Assembly: GCA_963666895.2 (NCBI GenBank) | Contig: CAXXNS010000014.1 | Coordinates: forward strand, 1 to 64,000 | Length of the DNA: 64,000 bases | Origin: G963666895 sp963666895 | GTDB lineage: Bacteria > Desulfobacterota > Desulfovibrionia > Desulfovibrionales > Desulfovibrionaceae | Direction of reading: 5' to 3' | In this document: in pieces, positions 16,591-25,164 of the stretch | How positions within the stretch are numbered: the first letter of the stretch is position 1 | How the letters are laid out: each line of letters starts with the position of its first letter | Program-made: the position numbers and the translations under genes | Notes under the pieces: generated by a model | What the model was told of the DNA's origin: nothing | What the model saw: the letters and a program-made list of their open reading frames with translations, nothing else | The model's database searches: none

Positions 16591-17508
16591 ATGCAGCCAC
16601 GCCCCAACACAGCCGCCGACTTCAAACAAGTCCCCTTCCTGCCGGACGATTCCCAGTGGGACCACTCGCCTCTGGTGCAACAGGTGGAGCGCCTGTTCGA
16701 TCCGGCCGCGGACCTGGAGCCGGAACAGTGGCCCGACCTGGCGGCCAAGTATTTCTTCGCCTACGTGCATCCGGGCAGCGAGAAGGCCCCTGTGCCCCTG
16801 GCCGCGGTGCGCGAGCTCATGGAATTGTTCGCCCGGCAGGAGAGCCTCAACGAGCCGGACGACGACATCGAGGTCATGAACCTGCTGCGCCGCCACAGCC
16901 GCCCCCTGGCCCCGCTTTCCGACCCGGCCCTGGCCGGGCACGTGCTGCGGGCCGTGGCCGACATGGCCCCGCGCTGGGAGCCGGACCGGCCCGTGTTTCA
17001 GGGAGTGGACCTTTTTTCCGGGGCCGGATGGCTGGTCCTGGCCCAGCACGTGCTGGCCCGGCGGCTCGGGTTCGGCGACGTGCGGGTGCTGGGGCTGGAG
17101 CCCGACCCGGGCGTGGCCGAGCGCGGCCAGGACCTGCTGGAGCGGCTCGGCCTGGGCCGCATCAGGGCGGCCGACCCGGCCGATCCCGAGGCCCCGGCCC
17201 TGCTGCCCGGCCCGCCGGACTTCGTGTCCACCGGGGCCCTGGGCTGGCACGAGCGCATCCTGACCCGGGGCGGCTATTTCGCGGCCCTGTCCAACCTGTC
17301 GCGTTATTTCGGCGGCCTGGTTCCGTCCGCCTGCTTCCCCGAGGGTCTGGTGGTCTACAGCCGGGAAACCGGGGTGTCCCTGCTGCTGTCGGGCGGCAAT
17401 CTGTTCCAGGGACCGCCCGACCTGGCCGACACCCGGTTCACGGTCCAGGGGCTGTACGTGGACAATCGCCTGACCCCGCTGCACCGGATGGGTGAGCACT
17501 ACCGCTGA
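16591..17508 (+). CDS. Methyltransferase-like protein of unknown function
   Basis: A 305-residue protein. The N-terminal ~125 residues are helical and unrecognised. The C-terminal half resembles a SAM-binding Rossmann fold: VDLFSGAGWLVLA as motif I and VLGLEPDPG as motif II. No catalytic NPPY-type motif is visible, so the activity is open. The start at 16591 follows GAGGAAG; the region upstream is shared with the divergent nitroreductase gene. Confidence 0.55.
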   Translation: MQPRPNTAADFKQVPFLPDDSQWDHSPLVQQVERLFDPAADLEPEQWPDLAAKYFFAYVHPGSEKAPVPLAAVRELMELFARQESLNEPDDDIEVMNLLRRHSRPLAPLSDPALAGHVLRAVADMAPRWEPDRPVFQGVDLFSGAGWLVLAQHVLARRLGFGDVRVLGLEPDPGVAERGQDLLERLGLGRIRAADPADPEAPALLPGPPDFVSTGALGWHERILTRGGYFAALSNLSRYFGGLVPSACFPEGLVVYSRETGVSLLLSGGNLFQGPPDLADTRFTVQGLYVDNRLTPLHRMGEHYR

Positions 17509-17577
17509 TTTCGCCCCCAGGTTGACCTCGTTCAGAGGCGGCTGTATTCCATTGGAAAAAATTCAAAGGGAATCGCC

Positions 17578-18207
17578 ATGTCCAACCGACCCCTGCCCGT
17601 ATGGCCCGAGGCCTGGCCCTATCTGGGCCTCGGCGCCTTGGCCTCGCTCAGTTTCGCCCTGCTCGAATGGCCCGCGCTCACGGTCCTGTGCCTGGGCCTG
17701 ACCGCCCTGGCCGGGCATCTGTTCCGCGACCCCGAGCGGGTGCCGCCCGAGGACGCCGAATCGGCCGTGGCCCCGGTGGACGGGCGGCTGAGAAGGGTGG
17801 ACCGGGCTACGGACCCGGCCTCGGGCGAGGTCCGGCTGCGGCTGACCATCGCGCCCGGCCCCCTGGACATGCGCGTGCTCCGGTTCCCTGTCTCGGGCAA
17901 GGTGGAGCGCATCTTTTCAGGACGGGACGAGGAGAACGAGGAACTCTTTCCGCCCGCGCGCCACGTGGTGGAGATCGTGGGCAAGGGCAACCAGCGGGTG
18001 GTGGTGGCCTCCCACGCCTCGCCGGTCTTCCGCAAGCTGACCAGCACGGTGGAGAAGGGCGACAAGCTCAAGCGGGGCGAGAGGTTCGGGTACGCGGCCG
18101 GGCGGGTGGACATCTACCTGCCGGACGGATTCGAGCCCCGGGTGCCCGTGGGCGAGCGGGTCCGGGCCGGAGAGACCGAGCTGGCCGCGCGCGCCCCGGG
18201 ACAGTGA
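17578..18207 (+). CDS. Phosphatidylserine decarboxylase-like protein lacking the pyruvoyl-forming serine
   Basis: A 209-residue protein with two N-terminal membrane helices and FRDPERVPPEDAESAVAPVDGRL, the clear start of a bacterial Psd domain. Canonical Psd makes phosphatidylethanolamine after self-cleaving a Gly-Ser bond near the C-terminus, in a context like RFGSRVDVYLP. Here the matching stretch reads GYAAGRVDIYLP, with Ala-Gly where Gly-Ser is expected. The usual histidine block (NVHVNRSPV type) reads LDMRVLRFPV. By sequence it should not form the pyruvoyl cofactor. The pssA gene I would expect beside psd is absent; leuA follows. Confidence 0.7.
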   Translation: MSNRPLPVWPEAWPYLGLGALASLSFALLEWPALTVLCLGLTALAGHLFRDPERVPPEDAESAVAPVDGRLRRVDRATDPASGEVRLRLTIAPGPLDMRVLRFPVSGKVERIFSGRDEENEELFPPARHVVEIVGKGNQRVVVASHASPVFRKLTSTVEKGDKLKRGERFGYAAGRVDIYLPDGFEPRVPVGERVRAGETELAARAPGQ

Positions 18208-18230
18208 TTCGGACCGGTGATTATTCGGGA

Positions 18231-18259
18231 TTGACAAGCCAGGGCTCCGGCAGTAGGTT
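18231..18259 (+). promoter_or_regulatory. Promoter of the leucine operon
   Basis: TTGACA (18231-18236), 17 bases, TAGGTT (18254-18259), placed directly before the leader peptide gene. A perfect -35 with a moderate -10. Confidence 0.6.
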
Positions 18260-18266
18260 CCGCTCC

Positions 18267-18353
18267 ATGCGCTGTTTTATTACGCATACAGTCCTTCCGG
18301 CCTTCCGGGCCGACCGCCTGGCCCTCCTGCTACGAGAGTCTCTACTCTCGTAA
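18267..18353 (+). CDS. leuL: Leucine-operon leader peptide (attenuator peptide)
   Basis: A 28-codon open frame, MRCFITHTVLPAFRADRLAL then LLRESLLS. Seven of its codons are Leu and six of these fall in the last twelve, including rarer CTA codons in this GC-rich genome. It lies between the leu promoter and leuA, as in leucine-operon attenuation: ribosomes stalled at Leu codons when charged tRNA-Leu is scarce would change folding of the leader RNA. The ORF has no strong ribosome site (GGTTCCGCTCC before ATG). The function is inferred from position and composition. Confidence 0.7.
   Translation: MRCFITHTVLPAFRADRLALLLRESLLS
18331..18352 (+). promoter_or_regulatory. Leader hairpin over the Leu codons of the leader peptide
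   Basis: TACGAGAG and CTCTCGTA form a perfect 8-bp stem with loop TCTCTA, over the last Leu codons and the stop of the leader peptide. A ribosome stalled there would hold it open. I see no classical terminator with a T-run between here and leuA; a GTTGC/GCAAC stem at about 18420-18440 is the only other candidate. Confidence 0.5.
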
Positions 18354-18482
18354 CCCATCTTCCGTACACACTATCGTCGTTTTTGGCGTTTTCCCCTCCG
18401 ATGCTTCGGCGCGCCCTTGTTGCGGGCCGCGGGGCAACGGAGTACACAACACCACCTCGGAACCTTGCATAGGAGGTTCATC

Positions 18483-20036
18483 ATGGCTGACCGCGTATAC
18501 GTATTCGACACCACCCTGCGCGACGGGGAGCAATCCCCGGGCGCGACCATGAACACGGACGAGAAGATTTCCATGGCCCGGCAACTGGAGACCCTGGGCG
18601 TGGACATCATCGAGGCCGGTTTCCCGGCCGCCAGTCCCGGCGACTTCGCCGCGGTGCAGGCCATCGCCAAGGCCGTCAAGAACGTTCAGGTGGCCGGGCT
18701 CTGCCGGACCATGAAGAACGACATCGACCGGGCCTGGGAGGCCGTGAAGGTGGCCGCCAACCCGCGCATCCATACCTTTATCGCCACCAGCGAGATCCAC
18801 ATGAAGCACAAGCTCGGCAAGACCCGCGAGCAGGTGCTGGAGATGACCGAGGCCGCCGTCAAGCACGCCGCCTCCCTGACCCCCAACGTGGAGTGGTCGG
18901 CCGAGGACGCCTCGCGTTCGGACTGGGAGTTCCTGGCCAAGATCACCGAGCTGGCCATCGCCTGCGGCGCGACCACGGTCAACATCCCGGACACCGTGGG
19001 CTACGCCCAGCCCGACGAGTACGCCGCGCTGATCAAGTACCTCATGGAGACCATCCCCAACGCGGACAAGGCCGTGTTCTCGGTGCACTGCCACAACGAC
19101 CTGGGTCTGGCCGTGGCCAACACCCTGGCCGCCATCAAGGCCGGGGCGCGGCAGATCGAGGTCACGGTCTCAGGCATCGGCGAGCGCGCGGGCAACGCGG
19201 CCCTGGAAGAGGTGGTCATGGCCCTGAACACCCGGCCGGAGAACTACGACGTGGAGACCGGCGTGGACACCCGGCAGATCTATCCCACCTGCCGCCAGCT
19301 CTCCCAGATCATCGGCCAGCCCATCCCGCCGTACAAGTCCATCATCGGGGCCAACGCCTTCGCCCACGAATCGGGCGTGCACCAGGACGGCGTGCTCAAG
19401 AACCCGCTGACCTACGAGATCATGACCCCGGAATCCATCGGCCGCACGGGCACGGTCATGGTCATCGGCAAGCACTCGGGCTCCCATGCGGTACGATCCA
19501 AGGTGGCCGAACTGGGCTACACCCTGGACGACGAGCAGCTCAAGACCGTGTTCACGGCCATCAAGGATTTGGCCGACAAGAAGGAACAGATATTCGACGA
19601 CGACGTGGAGGCCCTGATCCTGGAAAAGGTCATGCGCCGCCGCGACAAGTACCGCATCAAGGAGATGGGCGTGTACTGCGGCACCTCTGCCGTGCCGCCC
19701 CATGCCGCCGTGGTCATGGAGTTCGTGGAGGGCAAGGAGGTTGTGGCCGAGCATCGGGCTACCTGCTTTGGCGAGGGCCCCATCGACGCCGCGTTCAAGG
19801 CAGTAAGCGAGCTGGTGGGCGTACACCCCAAGCTGGAGCGGTACCAGGTCAACGCGGTCACCGAGGGCACCGACGCCCTGGCCGGGGTGACCGTGCGCAT
19901 CGAGGACCACGGCGTCAAGGCCGTGGGCCGGGCCAACGACCCGGACGTGGTCAAGTCCTCGGCCATGGCCTTTGTCAACGCGCTCAACCGGTTGGAGAAG
20001 ATCAAAGAGGAGAAGAGGGAATGGCCTTCACTGTAG
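18483..20036 (+). CDS. leuA: 2-isopropylmalate synthase
   Basis: Condenses acetyl-CoA with 2-ketoisovalerate, the committed step to leucine. It shows FDTTLRDGEQSPG at the N-terminus, HCHNDLGLAVANTLA and HESGVHQDG (metal and catalytic blocks). The C-terminal ~130 residues form the regulatory domain for leucine feedback. 517 residues, as in full-length bacterial LeuA. Start ATG 18483 follows AGGAGG. It opens the leuACDB operon; its end overlaps the leuC start by 16 bases. Confidence 0.98.
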   Translation: MADRVYVFDTTLRDGEQSPGATMNTDEKISMARQLETLGVDIIEAGFPAASPGDFAAVQAIAKAVKNVQVAGLCRTMKNDIDRAWEAVKVAANPRIHTFIATSEIHMKHKLGKTREQVLEMTEAAVKHAASLTPNVEWSAEDASRSDWEFLAKITELAIACGATTVNIPDTVGYAQPDEYAALIKYLMETIPNADKAVFSVHCHNDLGLAVANTLAAIKAGARQIEVTVSGIGERAGNAALEEVVMALNTRPENYDVETGVDTRQIYPTCRQLSQIIGQPIPPYKSIIGANAFAHESGVHQDGVLKNPLTYEIMTPESIGRTGTVMVIGKHSGSHAVRSKVAELGYTLDDEQLKTVFTAIKDLADKKEQIFDDDVEALILEKVMRRRDKYRIKEMGVYCGTSAVPPHAAVVMEFVEGKEVVAEHRATCFGEGPIDAAFKAVSELVGVHPKLERYQVNAVTEGTDALAGVTVRIEDHGVKAVGRANDPDVVKSSAMAFVNALNRLEKIKEEKREWPSL

Positions 20037-21280
20037 CTGAAAAGCTCCTCCAGTCGCATACCGACGAGGAGATCACCGGGCCGGGCCAGATCGTCCGCTG
20101 CCGACTGGACATGGTCCTGGCCAACGACATCACCGCGCCCCTGGCCATCAAGGCCTTCAAGGGCATCGGCGCAAGCAAGGTGTTCGACAAGGACAAGATC
20201 GCCCTGGTCTGCGACCACTTCACGCCCAACCGCGACATCGACTCGGCCGAGCAGGTCAAGGTGGTGCGCGAGTTCGCCGAGGACATGGGCGTCACTCATT
20301 ATTATGAATGCGGCGAGGTGGGCGTGGAGCACGCGCTCCTGCCGGAAAAGGGGCTGGTCGGCCCGGGTGACGTGGTCATCGGCGCGGACTCCCACACCTG
20401 CACCTACGGCGGCCTGGGCGCGTTCGCCACGGGCATGGGAAGTACGGACGTGGGCGCGGCCATGGCCCTGGGCGAGACCTGGTTCAAAGTGCCGCCGACC
20501 ATCAAGGTGGACATCCACGGTTCCCCCGCGCCGTTCGTTGGCGGCAAGGACTATATATTGAAGCTCATCGGCGAGATCGGCGTGTCCGGCGCGCTGTACA
20601 AGGCCCTGGAGTTCTGCGGCACGGCCGTGGAGGCCCTGACCGTGGAGGGCCGCATGACCATGGCCAACATGGCCATCGAGGCCGGGGGCAAGGTGGGCCT
20701 GTTCGCGGTGGACGGCAAGACCCTGGAGTTCGCGGGCCAGGCCGGGCATACCCGGGGCACGGCCCTGTTCCCGGACAAGGACGCGGCCTACGAGCGGGTG
20801 GTGGACATCGACGTCACGAACATGGAGCCCCAGGTGGCCTGCCCGCACCTGCCCGACAACGTGAAGCCGGTCAGCGAAGTGGCCGGAACCAGGATTCAGC
20901 AGGCGGTCATCGGCTCCTGCACCAACGGCCGCATCGAGGACCTGCGCGAGGCCGCGGCCGTGCTCAAGGGCGAGAAGGTGGACAAGAAGGTGCGCTGCAT
21001 CATCCTGCCGGCCACGCCCAAGATCTGGAAGCAGGCCATGGACGAGGGGTTGATGAACATCTTCATGGAGTCCGGCTGCATCGTGGGCCCGCCCACCTGC
21101 GGCCCCTGTCTGGGCGGCCACATGGGCATTTTGGCGGGCGGAGAAACGGCCATCGCCACCACCAACCGCAACTTCAAGGGCCGCATGGGCTCCCTGGAGA
21201 GCTTCGTGTACCTGGCCGGCCCGTCCGTGGCCGCGGCTTCGGCCCTGACCGGAACCATCACCCACCCCAAGGAGATATAG
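20021..21280 (+). CDS. leuC: 3-isopropylmalate dehydratase large subunit
   Basis: Isomerises 2- to 3-isopropylmalate with LeuD. The [4Fe-4S] ligands lie in IGSCTNGR and CGPCLGGHMG, with the aconitase blocks GADSHTCTYGGLG and FATGMGSTD. The 419-residue length marks the HacA/LeuC2 type found with short LeuD proteins in anaerobes and archaea. It overlaps leuA by 16 bases, which suggests coupling. Confidence 0.97.
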   Translation: MAFTVAEKLLQSHTDEEITGPGQIVRCRLDMVLANDITAPLAIKAFKGIGASKVFDKDKIALVCDHFTPNRDIDSAEQVKVVREFAEDMGVTHYYECGEVGVEHALLPEKGLVGPGDVVIGADSHTCTYGGLGAFATGMGSTDVGAAMALGETWFKVPPTIKVDIHGSPAPFVGGKDYILKLIGEIGVSGALYKALEFCGTAVEALTVEGRMTMANMAIEAGGKVGLFAVDGKTLEFAGQAGHTRGTALFPDKDAAYERVVDIDVTNMEPQVACPHLPDNVKPVSEVAGTRIQQAVIGSCTNGRIEDLREAAAVLKGEKVDKKVRCIILPATPKIWKQAMDEGLMNIFMESGCIVGPPTCGPCLGGHMGILAGGETAIATTNRNFKGRMGSLESFVYLAGPSVAAASALTGTITHPKEI

Positions 21281-21282
21281 CC

Positions 21283-21783
21283 ATGCAGGTCAAGGGAACC
21301 GCCCACAAGGTGGGCGACCATATCGATACCGACGCCATCATCCCGGCCCGCTTTCTGGTCTCCACCGACCCGGCCGAGTTGGGCGCCAATCTGATGGAAG
21401 GACTGGAAGCCGGCTGGGTGAAGCGGGTGAAGGAGAACGATGTCCTGGTGGGCGGCGTGAACTTCGGCTGCGGCTCCAGCCGCGAGCACGCGCCCATCGC
21501 TATCAAGGGCGCGGGCATTCCGGTGGTCATCGCCAAGAGCTTCGCCCGCATCTTCTATAGGAACGGGTTCAACATGGGCCTGGTGCTTCTGGAAGTGGGC
21601 GACGGGGCCGACCGCATCTCGGACAGCGACCAGCTCGAAGTGGACACCGCGGCCGGATTGGTCAAGAATGTCACCACCGGCGAGGAGATCCGCTGCGCCC
21701 CGGTGCCGCCGTTCATGCAATCGATCTTGGACGCGGGCGGATTGGTGCCTTATGCCAAGGCCACTCTCCAGGCTCGGGGTTGA
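21283..21783 (+). CDS. leuD: 3-isopropylmalate dehydratase small subunit
   Basis: A 166-residue swivel-domain partner of LeuC. It has DHIDTDAIIPARFL near the start and the substrate-binding VNFGCGSSREHAP. The short form matches the LeuC type next to it. It starts two bases after leuC with a strong AAGGAG site. Confidence 0.97.
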   Translation: MQVKGTAHKVGDHIDTDAIIPARFLVSTDPAELGANLMEGLEAGWVKRVKENDVLVGGVNFGCGSSREHAPIAIKGAGIPVVIAKSFARIFYRNGFNMGLVLLEVGDGADRISDSDQLEVDTAAGLVKNVTTGEEIRCAPVPPFMQSILDAGGLVPYAKATLQARG

Positions 21784-21838
21784 TTGTTCTGTAGACTTTT
21801 TTTCATATTGAACTGATTGACGATCAATTGAGGGAATC

Positions 21839-22906
21839 ATGAAGATTTGTTTGCTGCCGGGCGACGGCATCGGTCCCGAGGTTGTGGCCCAGGCCGTCCA
21901 CGTGCTCAAGGCCGTGGGCGACAAGTACGACCGGGAATTCACGGTCTACGAGGCCCTGGTGGGCGGCGTGGCCATTGACGTCACGGGTTCGCCCCTGCCT
22001 GAGGAGACCCTGAACATGTGCAAGGACGCCAACGCCGTGCTCCTGGGCGCGGTGGGCGGCCCCAAGTGGGACACCATCGATCCGGCCATTCGTCCCGAGC
22101 GCGGCCTCCTGGCCCTGCGCAAGGAACTGAACCTGTTCGCCAACCTGCGTCCGGCCAAGCTCTTTCCCCAGTTGGCCGGGGCCTGCTATCTGCGGCCGGA
22201 CATCGTGGAAAAGGGCTTGGACATGCTGGTGGTGCGCGAACTCACCGGCGGGGTCTACTTCGGCGAGCCCAAGGGCATTGAGGTCCGGGACGGCGAGAAG
22301 ACCGGCTACAACACCATGGTCTACCGCGAGTCCGAGGTCCGGCGTATCGCCCGGGTGGCATTCGACGCCGCGCGCAAGCGCTCGGGCCGCGTGTGCAGCG
22401 TGGACAAGGCCAACGTGCTGGACGTGTCCCGGCTGTGGCGTGAGGTGGTGGTGGACGAGGCGTCCAAGAACCCGGACATCGAGCTGTCCCACATGTACGT
22501 GGACAACGCGGCCATGCAGCTGGTGCGCTGGCCCGCCCAGTTCGACGTCATGGTCACGGGCAACCTGTTCGGGGACATCCTGTCCGACGAGGCCGCGGCC
22601 ATCACCGGGTCCATCGGTATGCTGCCGTCGGCCTCCCTGGGCGATGGAGGCCCCGGGCTCTACGAGCCCATCCACGGCTCCGCGCCCGACATCGCGGGCC
22701 AGGACAAGGCCAACCCCCTGGCCACCATCCTGTCCGTGGCCATGCTCCTGCGCCACTCCCTGAACATGGACATGGAGGCCGAGGCCGTGGAAGCGGCCGT
22801 GGAGATGGCCCTGGAGAACAACTACCGCACCCCGGACATCATGTCCCAGGGCGGCAACCTGGTGGGCTGCGCCGAGATGGGCGAGATCGTGGCCGGGTAT
22901 ATTTAG
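21839..22906 (+). CDS. leuB: 3-isopropylmalate dehydrogenase
   Basis: Oxidatively decarboxylates 3-isopropylmalate with NAD+. It shows LPGDGIGPEVV at the start, RELTGGVYFGEPKG, the metal-binding FGDILSDEAA block and GLYEPIHGSAPDIAG. 355 residues, normal length. It closes the leu operon after a 55-base AT-richer gap, with GAGGGA as ribosome site. Confidence 0.98.
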   Translation: MKICLLPGDGIGPEVVAQAVHVLKAVGDKYDREFTVYEALVGGVAIDVTGSPLPEETLNMCKDANAVLLGAVGGPKWDTIDPAIRPERGLLALRKELNLFANLRPAKLFPQLAGACYLRPDIVEKGLDMLVVRELTGGVYFGEPKGIEVRDGEKTGYNTMVYRESEVRRIARVAFDAARKRSGRVCSVDKANVLDVSRLWREVVVDEASKNPDIELSHMYVDNAAMQLVRWPAQFDVMVTGNLFGDILSDEAAAITGSIGMLPSASLGDGGPGLYEPIHGSAPDIAGQDKANPLATILSVAMLLRHSLNMDMEAEAVEAAVEMALENNYRTPDIMSQGGNLVGCAEMGEIVAGYI

Positions 22907-22955
22907 GCGCAATATTTTGCAAGACGCCCGCCTGGCCCCGGCCTAGGACCGCATT

Positions 22956-23774
22956 ATGGCCGCCACAGTCGAAAACCGCTTCTGGCGCGATCCGGCCCTG
23001 CCCGGGCTGGAGATTCGCCACACCCATGCCAAGGGGTTCGCGTTTCAGCGCCACACCCACGAGACCTATTCCGTGGGCGTGGTGGAGCAGGGCGGAAGCT
23101 ACGTGTTCGACCACGGCACGAGCCCCAGGGTGATGGCCGGGCAGACCATGCTCCTGCCCCCCGGCATGGTCCATTCCGGTACGCCGGTGGAGCGGGTGGG
23201 CATCACTTACCGGCTGGCCTACGTGGACCCGGAATGGCTGCGCTCCCTGACGCACGAACTCAACGACCGGCCGTCGTCCCTGCCCGACTTCCCCAACGTG
23301 GTGGTGAACGACCACCGCCTGGCCGGGGCCATGCTCTGCCTGTCCCGCATGGTGGCGGGCCGGGCCCCGGACCTGGCCAAGGAGACCGCGGCCACCGTGG
23401 CCTTCTCCTGGCTCCTGGCCCGGCACTCCGATCCCGTGGCGCGGCTGCGGGCCCAGGGGAACGAGCCCGGGGCCGTGCGCCTGGCCCAGGAGTATCTGGC
23501 CGACCGGGTGGCCGAAAAGGTGAGCCTGGACGACCTGGCCCGGGTGGCCGGGCTGTCCCGCTACCACCTGCTGCGCGTGTTCAAGAAGGCCACCGGCCTG
23601 CCGCCCCACGCCTGGCAGACCCAGCTCCGGCTGGACCGGGCCCGGCGGCTGCTCCTGGCCGGGCGGCCCATCGCGGACGTGGCCCTGGAGACCGGGTTCA
23701 CGGACCAGAGCCACTTCACCAACGCCTTCAAGAAGCATATGGGCCTGACCCCGGCCCAGTACCGCACGGCCTGA
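22956..23774 (+). CDS. AraC-family transcription regulator
   Basis: A 272-residue regulator with an N-terminal cupin-like sensor domain (FQRHTHETYSVGVVEQG, HSGTPVER) and a C-terminal pair of helix-turn-helix motifs: SLDDLARVAGLSRYHLLRVF and IADVALETGFTDQSHFTNAF. It lies 49 bases after leuB and 61 bases before the EamA exporter on the same strand, so the exporter is its most likely target. The effector is unknown. Confidence 0.93.
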   Translation: MAATVENRFWRDPALPGLEIRHTHAKGFAFQRHTHETYSVGVVEQGGSYVFDHGTSPRVMAGQTMLLPPGMVHSGTPVERVGITYRLAYVDPEWLRSLTHELNDRPSSLPDFPNVVVNDHRLAGAMLCLSRMVAGRAPDLAKETAATVAFSWLLARHSDPVARLRAQGNEPGAVRLAQEYLADRVAEKVSLDDLARVAGLSRYHLLRVFKKATGLPPHAWQTQLRLDRARRLLLAGRPIADVALETGFTDQSHFTNAFKKHMGLTPAQYRTA

Positions 23775-23835
23775 GCAATTTTCTGCAAGCCGTTCCCCGC
23801 GCAAGGGGATAGGGATCGTCCTTCAAGGAGGACGC

Positions 23836-24726
23836 ATGACCTTTCGTTCCGAATGGATTCCCACCCTGGCCGTGCTCGGGGCCGTGGTCTTGTGGGGCAG
23901 CTCGTTCCCGGCCATGAAGACCGTCATTGCCCTGTTCGATCCCCTGACCGTCATGTGGGCGCGCATGGCCGTGGCCGTGGCCGTGCTGGTTCCCTTCTGG
24001 CGGCGGCTGGATTTTTCCGGGTACCGCAAGGGCGACTGGAAGCGGCTGGGCCTTATGGCCCTGTTCCTGCCCTGCCTGTACTTCCTGCTGGAATCCAACG
24101 CCCTGGTCTACACCACCTCGTCCCAGGCGGGCATCGTGGCCGCCTCCCTGCCGCTCATGGTGGCCCTGGGCGCGTGGCTCATGCTGGGCGAGCGTATGGG
24201 CATGACGGCCATGGCCGGGCTGGTCCTGGCCCTGGGCTGCGTGGTCTGGCTGACCCTGGCCGGATCGCCCCAGGAGAACGCGCCCGATCCGCTGCTGGGC
24301 AACTTCCTGGAACTGGGGGCCATGCTCTGCGGGGCCGGGTACATGCTCTCGGCCCGCAGCCTGTCCCACCGGTACTCCTCCCTGACCCTGACCGCGGTGC
24401 AGATGGCGGGCGGCCTGGTCTTCTTCACTCCGGGCCTGTTCCAGCCCCTGCCCGCGTTCAGCGCGGACCTGATCCCGTCCCTGGCGGCCCTGGTCTACCT
24501 GGGCTCCCTGGTCAGCATGGGCGCATTCGCCCTGTTCAACTACGGGGTGGGGCGCATGGAGGCGGGCAAGGCCTCGGCCTTCATCAATCTGGTGCCCGTG
24601 GTGGCCGTGGTCCTGGGCTGGGCCTGGCTGGGCGAGACCCTGGCCGGCACGCAATGGATCGCCGGGGCCGGGGTACTGGCCGGGGTGGCCCTGACCCAGC
24701 TGGCCGGGCGCAGGGTTCGGGCTTAA
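23836..24726 (+). CDS. EamA/DMT-family transporter
   Basis: A 296-residue inner-membrane protein with ten predicted membrane helices in two EamA repeats: WGSSFPAMKTVIALFDP at the start of the first and the second from about residue 155. DMT members usually export amino acids or other metabolites; the substrate cannot be read from sequence. AAGGAGG precedes the start. Its stop overlaps the convergent GIY-YIG gene by four bases. Confidence 0.92.
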   Translation: MTFRSEWIPTLAVLGAVVLWGSSFPAMKTVIALFDPLTVMWARMAVAVAVLVPFWRRLDFSGYRKGDWKRLGLMALFLPCLYFLLESNALVYTTSSQAGIVAASLPLMVALGAWLMLGERMGMTAMAGLVLALGCVVWLTLAGSPQENAPDPLLGNFLELGAMLCGAGYMLSARSLSHRYSSLTLTAVQMAGGLVFFTPGLFQPLPAFSADLIPSLAALVYLGSLVSMGAFALFNYGVGRMEAGKASAFINLVPVVAVVLGWAWLGETLAGTQWIAGAGVLAGVALTQLAGRRVRA

Positions 24727-25001
24727 CTCCCCTGTGCCTTGAGAAAGGCGATCTTGGCTTGGCGGGGCTGTTTCTTCACCGCCATTTCCAGTTTGAGCGC
24801 GGCGCTTTTGTCGTCCACTTGAACGCACGCGGCCAGGGCCACGGGTAGCCGTACGCGCGTGTACTTGCTGGCCGTGCCCGCGTTGTGCTCGGCCAGGCGG
24901 CGGTCCATGTCCGTGGTCACGCCGCAGTACAGGGTCTTGTCAGCGCAGCGGAGCAGGTACACGGTCCACTGGGCAGGAGGTGGAGAAGGGGTATCTGACA
25001 T
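24723..25001 (-). CDS. GIY-YIG domain protein (UPF0213-like)
   Basis: A 92-residue single-domain protein. WTVYLLRCADKTLYCGVTTD is the GIY-YIG motif with VYL and YCG variants, followed by DMDRRLAEHNAG with the catalytic Arg, and a late glutamate in KLEMAVKKQP. Small stand-alone members are probable structure-selective nucleases with unknown targets. Start ATG 25001 gives the normal length of the family. Confidence 0.85.
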   Translation of the reverse strand: MSDTPSPPPAQWTVYLLRCADKTLYCGVTTDMDRRLAEHNAGTASKYTRVRLPVALAACVQVDDKSAALKLEMAVKKQPRQAKIAFLKAQGS

Positions 25002-25057
25002 AGGCTTATATTCGTGTATCCAGATATATTGATTTCTGTTCCGGGTTGGTATATACC

Positions 25058-25126
25058 CGGGGCTCACCAAGGCTAGCACGGCGTCCTCCGTCTTGCCAGA
25101 GGACGGCCGCAAGGCTATGGGAGCCC
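25058..25126 (+). promoter_or_regulatory. Structured leader upstream of the ABC-F gene
   Basis: GGGCTC (25060-25065) can pair with GAGCCC (25121-25126), enclosing a 7-bp hairpin CGTCCTC/GAGGACG (25082-25088 with 25099-25105) and a direct repeat CAAGGCTA (25068 and 25110). ABC-F genes elsewhere are often controlled by attenuating leaders, so this may be regulatory; the fold is by eye only. Confidence 0.35.
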
Positions 25127-25164
25127 TGGTGGAATCAACCGTGCAGTGATCAGGAGGAACGAGC

